From Bacteroides fragilis (GTDB lineage: Bacteria; Bacteroidota; Bacteroidia; Bacteroidales; Bacteroidaceae), in contig NZ_SZUU01000002.1 in the NCBI RefSeq assembly GCF_019583405.1, positions 186,001 to 250,000 of the forward strand: a DNA stretch of 64,000 nt, given 5' to 3'. The position numbers and the translations under genes are program-made. Numbering within the stretch: the first letter of the stretch is position 1; every line of letters begins with the position of its first letter. Below the pieces are notes generated by a model. It made no database searches. It was not told the origin of the DNA and saw only the letters and a program-made list of their open reading frames with translations. Shown one piece after another: positions 1 to 7,259 of the stretch.

Positions 1-941
1 AGCACACCATTACCGGATGGCCGGGTGGTAAACCGAAAGCAGACGACACATATCGTCCGGAACGTGCAAAACCATATCCGAAACGAGTAGTCGTATTTTC
101 TCCGCACCCCGATGACGATGTGATCTCTATGGGTGGTACGATCCGCCGTCTGGTAGAACAGAAACATGAAGTTCATGTAGCTTACCAAACTTCGGGAAAC
201 ATTGCCGTAGGCGATGAAGAAGTAGTTCGCTTCATGCATTTCATCAACGGATTCAACCAGATCTTTATAAACAGTGAAGATCAGGTGATCAGTGAAAAAT
301 ACGCCGAAATCCGTAAATTCCTGAAAGACAAAAAAGACGGCGATATGGATACACGCGATATCCTGACCATCAAAGGTTTGATCCGCCGTGGCGAAGCACG
401 CACAGCTTGTACTTACAACAACATTCCGCTGGAACGCTGTCACTTCCTGGACCTCCCCTTCTACGAAACCGGTAAAATCCAGAAGAATCCGATCAGTGAA
501 GCCGATGTAGAAATTGTCCGCAACCTGCTCCGTGAAGTGAAACCTCATCAGATCTTTGTAGCCGGTGACCTTGCCGACCCGCACGGAACACACCGTGTAT
601 GTACAGATGCCGTATTTGCTGCCGTAGACCTTGAAAAGGAAGAAGGAGCCGAATGGTTGAAAGACTGCCGTATCTGGATGTATCGTGGCGCATGGGCCGA
701 ATGGGAAATTGAAAACATCGAAATGGCTGTACCTATCAGTCCTGAAGAATTACGTGCAAAACGTAACTCTATCCTGAAGCATCAGTCACAGATGGAAAGT
801 GCTCCATTCCTGGGCAACGACGAACGCTTGTTCTGGCAGCGTAGCGAGGACCGTAACCGAGGTACTGCCGCTCTTTACGACAGCTTGGGACTGGCTTCTT
901 ACGAAGCAATGGAAGCATTCGTAGAATACATTCCACTATAA
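1..941 (+). CDS. nagB: NagB-like glucosamine-6-phosphate deaminase, C-terminal LmbE/PIG-L domain (5' truncated)
   Basis: Partial: the gene enters from the left edge, reading frame 3. What is visible is a LmbE/PIG-L type de-N-acetylase domain with the metal-binding motif PHPDDDVISMGG (about 104-139) and a later HGTH motif (about 582-593). A preceding linker with HTITGWPGGKP resembles the region that joins an N-terminal NagB-like sugar-phosphate isomerase/deaminase domain to LmbE in a Bacteroides protein of about 660 residues; that N-terminal half lies outside the window, so the deaminase name is from family recall. The full protein would act in the cytoplasm on amino-sugar phosphates or their N-acetyl forms. 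A strong hairpin terminator follows directly. Confidence 0.75.
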   Translation, partial: HTITGWPGGKPKADDTYRPERAKPYPKRVVVFSPHPDDDVISMGGTIRRLVEQKHEVHVAYQTSGNIAVGDEEVVRFMHFINGFNQIFINSEDQVISEKYAEIRKFLKDKKDGDMDTRDILTIKGLIRRGEARTACTYNNIPLERCHFLDLPFYETGKIQKNPISEADVEIVRNLLREVKPHQIFVAGDLADPHGTHRVCTDAVFAAVDLEKEEGAEWLKDCRIWMYRGAWAEWEIENIEMAVPISPEELRAKRNSILKHQSQMESAPFLGNDERLFWQRSEDRNRGTAALYDSLGLASYEAMEAFVEYIPL

Positions 942-967
942 CCCAAGCCAATTAGTGAAATAAAAAT

Positions 968-1006
968 AAAGAAGAGTGAGGAGTTTGGAACTCTTCACTC
1001 TTCTTT
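968..1006 (+). terminator. Rho-independent terminator after the NagB-like gene
   Basis: A 17-bp near-perfect hairpin (AAGAAGAGTGAGGAGTT against AACTCTTCACTCTTCTT, one G-T pair) with a tiny loop, followed by TTTTGTTT. An ATG at 976 in the next gene's frame falls inside this stem, which argues for the later start at 1036. Confidence 0.85.
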
Positions 1007-1035
1007 TGTTTAAACAGAAAAGATACAAATTATAT

Positions 1036-1758
1036 ATGAAACAAGAAAAATTCTTCCGTCTTCTCCCTATAGAGGGAGCCTATAATATTCGTGATCTGGG
1101 AGGTTATCCGACATCAGACCATAAATATGTAAAATGGAAAACATTCATCCGTTCGGGCGATCTTGACAAACTGACAGAATCCGATCTGGACTATCTTACC
1201 TCTTTGCACATCCGGACCGACATAGACTTCAGGAGCATGCAGGAAAAAAAAGCGGCGGCAGACAAAATTCCCTCAACAGTTACACAATATATTCCCTTAT
1301 CTATCGAAGCAGGCGACATGACCGATATGGCACACTTCAACCTGAACAATATACCGGGAATACTCGAACAGGCATACGTTTATATCATCCAAAATGCTCA
1401 GGAAACTTATCGGGAATTCTTCCGGATTGTTTCGGAAGAACGGAATACTCCTCTTTTATTTCACTGTTCAGCGGGAAAAGACCGTACCGGAATTGCCGCA
1501 GCCTTACTACTGGGAGCATTGGGTGTCGACAGAGAAGTGATAATGGAAGATTACATGCTGTCTGCCAAATATATAAAAGGGAAATATGATGCAATCGTAC
1601 AAGCTCATCCCGAATTTGCCCCTCTCACCACAGTACAGAAAGAATATCTGGAAGCTGCTTTCCAAGCCATTGACACTGACTATCAGGGTATGGATAACTA
1701 CCTGAAAAATCAATTGGGAGTAGATACCCACAGATTGAGAATGCTGTATACCGAATAA
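1036..1758 (+). CDS. Tyrosine-protein phosphatase (DSP/PTP family)
   Basis: 240-residue cytoplasmic protein of the Tyr_phosphatase_2 type. The active-site P-loop HCSAGKDRTG is at about residues 142-151 (Cys nucleophile, Arg phosphate binder). The N-terminal NIRDLGGYPT motif and the FRSGDL/DFRS segments match bacterial members of this family. Start at 1036 was chosen because the upstream in-frame ATG lies in the previous gene's terminator and because homologues begin close to the NIRDLGG motif. It has no signal peptide or TM segment. Physiological substrate is unknown; family members dephosphorylate phosphotyrosine or phosphoinositides. Probably monocistronic. Confidence 0.85.
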   Translation: MKQEKFFRLLPIEGAYNIRDLGGYPTSDHKYVKWKTFIRSGDLDKLTESDLDYLTSLHIRTDIDFRSMQEKKAAADKIPSTVTQYIPLSIEAGDMTDMAHFNLNNIPGILEQAYVYIIQNAQETYREFFRIVSEERNTPLLFHCSAGKDRTGIAAALLLGALGVDREVIMEDYMLSAKYIKGKYDAIVQAHPEFAPLTTVQKEYLEAAFQAIDTDYQGMDNYLKNQLGVDTHRLRMLYTE

Positions 1759-1825
1759 ATGGACAGTTAGCAACTTCCTCAGCCAATGACTTATCGGCAA
1801 TTGCCGGTTTTTCATTTATTTCTTC

Positions 1826-1833
1826 TACTTTTG
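1826..1833 (+). promoter_or_regulatory. Bacteroides -7 element TACTTTTG
   Basis: TACTTTTG matches TAnnTTTG 27 nt before the start of the amidase-like gene. A TTG at 1801-1803 is a loose -33 match (22-nt spacing). A small CGGCAATTGCCG palindrome followed by TTTTT just upstream (about 1796-1812) could serve as a weak terminator for the phosphatase gene. Confidence 0.5.
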
Positions 1834-1859
1834 CACCCGATAATCATTCAACCGAGCAT

Positions 1860-4769
1860 ATGAAAAAACTATGTATATTTCTCCTGCTGCTTTTTGCTAC
1901 GACAGGAATCTTGTTTGCACAAGAAATAGAAAAAAGCGTGAAAGAGCGGCTCAGTAATTACTTTGAGACTTACACCCCGGCATCTGCCAATACCGGAAGC
2001 TGTAAGTTAAAAAGCGTAGACATAGACTTCGAAGGCAGAAAACTATCTATCTATGCTTCCGAAAGTTTTGCTTATCAGCCATTTATACCGGAAACAGTAG
2101 ACGAAATCTATCATCAGATAGAAGAATTGCTGCCCGGCCCGGTACGTTTTTTCCGAACTACAATTTATGCCAACAACCGGCCTATCGAGGAGTTGGTTCC
2201 CAACTTCTTTCGCGAGAAAAAGAAAAAAGATAAATCGCGACTTTCAAACGCAGAATATAAAGGAGCACCTTGGGTGATAAACACTTCCCGTCCTTACGAA
2301 ATAACCAAAGGATTGCAGAACCGGCACATCTTTTTGTGGCAAAGCCATGGCAAATATTACAAGAACGATAAAGGCGAATGGGAATGGCAACGTCCACGCC
2401 TGTTCTGCACTACCGAAGACCTGTTCACGCAATCCTTCATTCTGCCTTATGTCATTCCTATGCTCGAGAACGCCGGAGCCAATGTCTATACCCCCCGGGA
2501 GCGGGATACTCAAAAGAATGAAGTGATTGTGGACAACGATACGCGAAACGGTTCCATCTATCTGGAGATGAAAAGCCGCAAAGCCCGTTGGGAGAAAACT
2601 GACGGTTACGGGTTCGCACAAAAAAAACTTGTATATGAAGATGGAGAAAACCCTTTCCTGACAGGTAGCGCACGCTTCACCCGGACTGAAAAGAAAAAAA
2701 ATAAGGCATTTGCCGAATGGATTCCTACTATCCCCGAAACAGGGAGTTACGCAGTATATGTATCCTATCAGACACTTCCAAACAGCGTCAGTGATGCCAA
2801 ATACCTGGTATTTCACAAAGGTGGTGTAACAGAATTTAAAGTCAATCAAAGGATTGGCGGTGGTACATGGGTATATCTCGGAACCTTTGAGTTTGACAAA
2901 GGCAGCAATGATTATGGCATGGTGGTACTGAGCAATGAGAGCAGCGAAAATGGGGTTATCTGTGCCGATGCCGTTCGTTTCGGCGGAGGAATGGGAAATA
3001 TATCCCGCGGCACAGTAAGCGGACTGCCCCGCTATCTGGAGGGAGCCCGTTATTCTGCCCAATGGGCAGGCATGCCCTATGATGTCTACGGAGGCAAACA
3101 AGGAACAAACGACTATGCTGACGACATCAATGCACGCTCCAACACCATCAACTACCTGTCCGGTGGTTCTGTATTCAATCCCGGACAAAAAGGACTGGGT
3201 GTCCCCTTTGAAATGAACGTGGCGCTACATAGTGATGCCGGATACAGTAAAACGAACGATATAGTGGGATCACTCAGTATCTATACCACCGATTTCAATA
3301 ACGGACTTCTTAACTCGGGAAACAGCCGGTATGCTTCACGCGACCTGGCAGATCTCCTTCTCACCCAAATACAAAAAGACATTCGTGCCAAATTCAATAT
3401 ACAGTGGACACGCCGTAGTATGTGGGATCGCAATTATAGCGAAACACGCCTGCCTGCCACTCCATCCACTATCGTCGAGTTGCTTTCACACCAAAATTTC
3501 GCAGATATGAAACTCGGTCACGACCCGAATTTCAAATTTACCGTAGGACGTGCCATTTACAAAGCCGTATTACAGTTCATCAGCAGTCAGCACAACAAGG
3601 AGTATGTAGTGCAACCACTCCCCGTCAGCAACTTCGCCATCGAATTTGGCAAAAAGAGAAACACCCTGGAACTCTCATGGCAGGGTGAAGACGATCCGTC
3701 GGAACCCACCGCCCGTCCCCGCGAATACATGGTATACACCCGTATCGGATACGGTGGTTTCGACAATGGAGTACGTGTGAATAAACCTTCGTACACCCTG
3801 AAAATAGAACCCGGATTGGTCTATTCATTTAAAGTTACAGCTATCAACCACGGAGGCGAAAGTTTTCCATCCGAAATCTTATCTGCCTATAAAGCCAAAC
3901 AAGAACATGCACGAGTGCTGATCATCAATGGTTTTAACCGATTGAGCGGACCGGCAGTAATCGACACACCGGACGAAGCCGGATTTGACCTGGAACAAGA
4001 CCCCGGTGTCGCTTATCAATACAATATTTCACTCTGCGGGGCACAGACCGGCTTTGATCGCTCTCAGGCAGGAAAAGAAGGAAAAGGAAGTCTGGGCTAT
4101 AGCGGAAGCGAACTGGAAGGAATGAAAATTGCCGGAAACACTTTCGACTATCCTTTTGTACACGGCAAGGCAATCCAAGCTGCCGGAAACTACAGTTTCG
4201 TATCATGCAGCGATGAAGCTGTCGAAAACGGGCGCATACAACCGGAACATTATCCCATTGTGGATTTCATCCTGGGACTGGAGAAAGATGATATTCTAAG
4301 TAATCCGGCACGCAAAACGTATTATAAGACATTCTCTTCACCCATGCAACGGATATTAACCGCTTACTGTCAGTCAGGAGGAAACCTTCTCGTCAGCGGG
4401 TCTTACATTGGCAGCGACATGAGTAATTCGCAGGGTAACCGGGAGTTTACGGAAAAAATTCTGAAATACGGCTTCCAAGGTTCACTCAAAGACACTCGTT
4501 CGGGACAGATCACCGGATTGGGACGCACCCTGCAAATCCCCCGTTTGCCCAACGAAAAGGCTTATGCAGTTACAGCTCCTGATTGTATCGTTCCCGTAGA
4601 TTCCGCTTTTCCGGTATTTGTCTATCAACCCGGACAATACAGTGCCGGAATCGCTTATAAAGGAAATTACCGGATATTCGCAATGGGATTTCCATTCGAA
4701 AGCATCGAAAGCGAAACAGACCGTGCCATAGTAATGGCGGCAATACTAAAATTCTTCGAAGAAAAATAA
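1860..4769 (+). CDS. Exported N-acetylmuramoyl-L-alanine amidase-like protein with golvesin/xanthan-lyase-type insert and FnIII domain
   Basis: 969 residues with a cleavable signal peptide (about 1-20, ending FAQ). Amidase_3-like zinc-site pieces are split: WQSHGKYY (His near residue 162), LHSDAGY (about 456) and a late catalytic-type Glu in STIVELLSHQNFAD (about 540). Between the first two lies an inserted beta-sandwich (about 240-375) of the golvesin C-terminal / xanthan-lyase-like, CBM35-type fold. A fibronectin type III domain follows (about 600-690). The last 280 residues start RVLIINGFNRLSGP and look like an alpha/beta domain. Such proteins are often labelled xanthan lyase, which is probably misleading; a periplasmic or surface peptidoglycan/glycan amidase role is inferred. 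Monocistronic; hairpin downstream. Confidence 0.75.
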   Translation: MKKLCIFLLLLFATTGILFAQEIEKSVKERLSNYFETYTPASANTGSCKLKSVDIDFEGRKLSIYASESFAYQPFIPETVDEIYHQIEELLPGPVRFFRTTIYANNRPIEELVPNFFREKKKKDKSRLSNAEYKGAPWVINTSRPYEITKGLQNRHIFLWQSHGKYYKNDKGEWEWQRPRLFCTTEDLFTQSFILPYVIPMLENAGANVYTPRERDTQKNEVIVDNDTRNGSIYLEMKSRKARWEKTDGYGFAQKKLVYEDGENPFLTGSARFTRTEKKKNKAFAEWIPTIPETGSYAVYVSYQTLPNSVSDAKYLVFHKGGVTEFKVNQRIGGGTWVYLGTFEFDKGSNDYGMVVLSNESSENGVICADAVRFGGGMGNISRGTVSGLPRYLEGARYSAQWAGMPYDVYGGKQGTNDYADDINARSNTINYLSGGSVFNPGQKGLGVPFEMNVALHSDAGYSKTNDIVGSLSIYTTDFNNGLLNSGNSRYASRDLADLLLTQIQKDIRAKFNIQWTRRSMWDRNYSETRLPATPSTIVELLSHQNFADMKLGHDPNFKFTVGRAIYKAVLQFISSQHNKEYVVQPLPVSNFAIEFGKKRNTLELSWQGEDDPSEPTARPREYMVYTRIGYGGFDNGVRVNKPSYTLKIEPGLVYSFKVTAINHGGESFPSEILSAYKAKQEHARVLIINGFNRLSGPAVIDTPDEAGFDLEQDPGVAYQYNISLCGAQTGFDRSQAGKEGKGSLGYSGSELEGMKIAGNTFDYPFVHGKAIQAAGNYSFVSCSDEAVENGRIQPEHYPIVDFILGLEKDDILSNPARKTYYKTFSSPMQRILTAYCQSGGNLLVSGSYIGSDMSNSQGNREFTEKILKYGFQGSLKDTRSGQITGLGRTLQIPRLPNEKAYAVTAPDCIVPVDSAFPVFVYQPGQYSAGIAYKGNYRIFAMGFPFESIESETDRAIVMAAILKFFEEK

Positions 4770-5214
4770 ATATCCCAATCCACTTTGCCGAAACCTGATA
4801 AGTGATGTCAGTCTTTTGTCTGCAAGAAACAAGTTTCTTGCAGACAAAAGACTACATGGATAACTCTTCCAAGCAAAATATCAATAGGGAAAAATACATT
4901 GTGTTTTCTTTCACTCACCAATACATTTACATTTTGAACATTACTTTCGGCAGCCTCCCCTCGGCTCTACGGTTATATCTGACACTCTTAAAGCTTATAC
5001 TGCCATAATGTCTGCTATCTAAACAAAGTGTATTTAACATTAACTGCCACAATGTCTGTCACCATTTTATTCTTGTTATTATTTGGTTAGCCCGCGAATT
5101 CTACTGTTTTCGTTATATAATACTTTTCTAATTTCATAATAGAGTCTTCTAATCTGATTATTTGTGCCCGGATGATCATTTGTAGCATACTACATGAACC
5201 AATTTTATATAATT
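4770..5214. other. Intergenic region with hairpin and repeated CTGCCAYAATGTCTG motif
   Basis: No credible gene. It contains the 4811-4852 hairpin and two near-identical 16-nt motifs, ACTGCCATAATGTCTG (4999-5014) and ACTGCCACAATGTCTG (5043-5058), spaced 44 bp apart. No full TAnnTTTG element was found in front of the next gene. Confidence 0.6.
4811..4852 (+). terminator. Perfect 20-bp hairpin downstream of the amidase-like gene
   Basis: Arms 4811-4830 (GTCTTTTGTCTGCAAGAAAC) and 4833-4852 are perfect reverse complements with a 2-nt centre. No strong U-run follows, so it may be a transcript-end or RNA-stabilising structure rather than a textbook terminator. Confidence 0.6.
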
Positions 5215-5628
5215 ATGAAAGCAAAAATGTTTTTTTTAGTAGTAGCCATGCTACTTTGCAGAAGTGTAGCCTATGCATACAGCCCTTCGGCGAACGATCC
5301 GATTTCAAAGTCGGGAGGAATTGAGCAAGACATTCCACCTATCCATATTCCACCGCCTCCGTTGCCGAGTCAGATATTTCTTCATGTCGGTGAAATTTCC
5401 GAAACTCCATATCCCATGATCGGGGCAATGGTATGGGAATGTGATAATCCACCGGAAGGTATAGAACAGGAAGAATCATATATACTTGGAACTATGATTA
5501 TTCTACGTATAAAAGGAGTTGCAGCGGGAAGATATCAAGTGGATATGAAATGGTACAATCCGCTCAATCCGGGTCAGCCTCCATTAGGAAGACAAACCAT
5601 TGAGGTCATCGTTCAGCCGTGGCCTTAA
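5215..5628 (+). CDS. Small exported protein, DUF3244-like in size and fold
   Basis: 137 residues beginning MKAKMFFLVVAMLLCRSVAYA, a clear signal peptide; the ATG at 5215 is preferred over the one at 5194 because it gives a normal signal-peptide N-terminus. The mature part has a Pro-rich stretch (PPIHIPPPPLP) and then short beta-strand-like segments ending in RQTIEVIVQPWP, reminiscent of the small beta-sandwich DUF3244 proteins found all over Bacteroides (compare 57911-58303). No catalytic motif. Function unknown; likely periplasmic. Confidence 0.6.
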   Translation: MKAKMFFLVVAMLLCRSVAYAYSPSANDPISKSGGIEQDIPPIHIPPPPLPSQIFLHVGEISETPYPMIGAMVWECDNPPEGIEQEESYILGTMIILRIKGVAAGRYQVDMKWYNPLNPGQPPLGRQTIEVIVQPWP

Positions 5629-5655
5629 CAAGTGACAAATAAATTGTCATAGAAC

Positions 5656-5688
5656 TCCCTCCGCGATGCGCACCTGCATTCGGAGGGA
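5656..5688 (+). terminator. GC-rich hairpin after the small exported protein
   Basis: TCCCTCCG (5656-5663) pairs with CGGAGGGA (5681-5688), with partial inner pairing of GATGC/GCATT. It is followed by A-rich rather than U-rich DNA, so terminator activity is only probable. Confidence 0.4.
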
Positions 5689-5839
5689 AAATAAAGACAA
5701 ATACAAACCGGACATAAACGACCATTTAAAAGCTATTCGGGAGAAAACTAAAAAACAGAGAAAGGAAGAGAAACCATTGGAAATATATGTTCATCAAAAA
5801 AAAATCCCCGCCACTTACTCCATTCTTCATTTTAAATTC

Positions 5840-5847
5840 TATCTTTG
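5840..5847 (+). promoter_or_regulatory. Bacteroides -7 element TATCTTTG of the 5880-7234 operon
   Basis: An exact TAnnTTTG match 33 nt before the ATG at 5880. The -33 region is not a clear TTTG. Confidence 0.55.
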
Positions 5848-5879
5848 CTCCTAGTAATAACTATTAAAATAAAAACACT

Positions 5880-6200
5880 ATGTATACAATACAAGCAAAT
5901 CCAAGTGGCACACGTAGCATGGAAATATCTGAAGAGAATTTGGTAACCATTGAAAAATACTCTTTATTCCAGCATCTGATAGACAGCAATGGAATTGTAG
6001 ATGAGGCTGTTCTGGAAAAGCTGAAACTCAATATACGTTCTCTGATCGCAAGTCAGGAAGAAGACAGTAAAGACCTGCTCGACCTTTGTATAGATGTGAT
6101 TTATCACAACAATATGAAAGCATTCGGGTTGCAACAACTCATCAAACTCTATCTCACCTGGCTGTCAAAGCAGGAAGCAGAAGAAGAGGAGGAGGCATGA
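5880..6200 (+). CDS. Hypothetical small acidic protein
   Basis: 106 residues, no signal peptide, mostly predicted helix, ending in an acidic tail (QEAEEEEEA). I do not recognise a family. It opens a tight operon: its TGA overlaps the ATG of the next gene (ATGA at 6197-6200), indicating translational coupling, and two more small genes plus a DUF456-type membrane protein follow with overlaps or 4-nt gaps. The co-transcription suggests a joint role, but nothing in the sequence gives the reaction. Confidence 0.7.
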   Translation: MYTIQANPSGTRSMEISEENLVTIEKYSLFQHLIDSNGIVDEAVLEKLKLNIRSLIASQEEDSKDLLDLCIDVIYHNNMKAFGLQQLIKLYLTWLSKQEAEEEEEA

Positions 6201-6412
6201 TTACCGTCGATACCTGTGGATTGACGAACTATAGCCCGTTGATTCCGGCCATAAAAGCGATGTGTAATGCCAATTCCGGTGACAAGATGGAGATTGTAAC
6301 GGATCAGGTGGCTGCATTCCAGGATCTTAAGGAATATTTATCAGAACAAGGTATCGGATTCCGTGAAATATATGATGGAGAACGGATGACTTTACAGTTT
6401 ACTATTTTATGA
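6197..6412 (+). CDS. TusA/YedF-like small protein lacking the CPxP cysteine
   Basis: 71 residues, a size and pattern typical of TusA/SirA/YedF: beta strand (TVDTCG), helix start (SPLIPAIKAM), central GDKMEIVTDQVAAFQDLKEYLSEQG and terminal strand. In TusA the helix begins with a catalytic CPxP motif; here the equivalent stretch reads NYSPLIP, so the sulfur-carrying Cys position is Ser. The only Cys near the N-terminus is in DTCG, a few residues earlier. Start at 6197 gives the ATGA overlap with the preceding gene. Assignment rests on fold-level similarity seen by eye; persulfide transfer is therefore doubtful. Confidence 0.6.
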   Translation: MITVDTCGLTNYSPLIPAIKAMCNANSGDKMEIVTDQVAAFQDLKEYLSEQGIGFREIYDGERMTLQFTIL

Positions 6413-6753
6413 GCGAAATACAAAATCAAATAAAAAAATGGCCGGTAACGGCAATCAAAAAAATCAAAAGTACATTCGGTAGCGCAGAAAAGTTCTACGC
6501 TACCGTTTATCTTATAGCTCGCAATGAACATCATTGCCAGATGATGGGAGTGGCCGGAGCGGAACAACGCTTGAAGACGATTCATGCCTACCAGGGTATG
6601 ATCCGCTTTATGCTCGATGAAGAAGGACTCAATGGTAAGGAAATCCTGGACACAATAGCCGGAGACTATCTGGAGGACTTTGTGAACTATCGCGAACAAG
6701 ACTTCGGAATGACCAATGAAGAATTTATTGCCATTATAAAAAGAATAGGTTGA
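6409..6753 (+). CDS. Hypothetical cytoplasmic protein
   Basis: 114 residues, ATG overlapping the previous stop (ATGA at 6409-6412). All-helical appearance with no TM segment; conserved-looking segments include SAEKFYATVYLIARNEHHCQ and DYLEDFVNYREQDFG. I do not recognise a named family. Its place in the operon between the TusA-like protein and a DUF456-type membrane protein is the only functional clue. Confidence 0.65.
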   Translation: MSEIQNQIKKWPVTAIKKIKSTFGSAEKFYATVYLIARNEHHCQMMGVAGAEQRLKTIHAYQGMIRFMLDEEGLNGKEILDTIAGDYLEDFVNYREQDFGMTNEEFIAIIKRIG

Positions 6754-6757
6754 ACGC

Positions 6758-7234
6758 ATGGATATATTCCTGATTATTCTGGGTAGCATCTGCCTGCTTA
6801 TCGGATTAGCCGGATGTATTATCCCTATGCTTCCGGGACCTCCTGTCGCCTATCTGGCACTGGTATTTCTGCATTTCACTGATAAGGTTTCTTTTACCAT
6901 TCCACAACTATTCTTCTGGTTGTTCATTGTGGTACTGATACAAATACTCGACTATTTCATTCCGATGTTCGGTGTCAAAAGGCTCGGAGGTACCCCATGG
7001 GGTAAATGGGGTTGCATCATCGGTACCTTTGCCGGCATTTTTTTGTTCGCACCCTGGGGCGTATTTATCGGTCCGTTTGTGGGCGCAGTTGTAGGCGAAT
7101 TATTGGGTGGGAAAGAAACGAAGTACGCACTGAAAGCAGGATTTGGAGCATTTGCAGGGTTTCTGTTGGGCACCGTGCTGAAGGTAGCCGTATGCAGTTG
7201 GTTCATCTTCTGCTTTATCCGTGCTCTCGTATAG
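6758..7234 (+). CDS. DUF456-type integral membrane protein
   Basis: 158 residues, almost entirely hydrophobic, with about four TM helices and a Gly-rich middle (GGTPWGKWGCIIGTFAGIF, FIGPFVGAVVGELLGGKE) characteristic of DUF456 proteins, where the glycine-zipper region resembles membrane-inserted hairpins. It starts 4 nt after the previous gene and is the last gene of the operon. Function unknown; inner membrane location is clear from sequence. Confidence 0.8.
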   Translation: MDIFLIILGSICLLIGLAGCIIPMLPGPPVAYLALVFLHFTDKVSFTIPQLFFWLFIVVLIQILDYFIPMFGVKRLGGTPWGKWGCIIGTFAGIFLFAPWGVFIGPFVGAVVGELLGGKETKYALKAGFGAFAGFLLGTVLKVAVCSWFIFCFIRALV

Positions 7235-7246
7235 CGAAATTATCCG

Positions 7247-7254
7247 TATCTTTG
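7247..7254 (+). promoter_or_regulatory. -7 element TATCTTTG abutting the ygiQ start
   Basis: An exact TAnnTTTG match ending only 5 nt before the ATG at 7260, so a transcript from it would have almost no 5' leader. No good TTTG at -33. Confidence 0.45.
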
Positions 7255-7259
7255 TCCCC

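Noticed and set aside
2244..3188. Long minus-strand ORF of 314 codons
   Set aside because: Lies entirely opposite the amidase-like gene; antisense shadow with no recognisable domain.
4802..5008. 68-codon plus-strand ORF
   Set aside because: It is built over the perfect 20-bp hairpin and has no family features; the codons simply reflect the stem.
5666..5854. 62-codon plus-strand ORF after the small exported protein
   Set aside because: Starts inside a hairpin, Lys/Arg-rich composition without structure, and ends at the promoter of the next operon.
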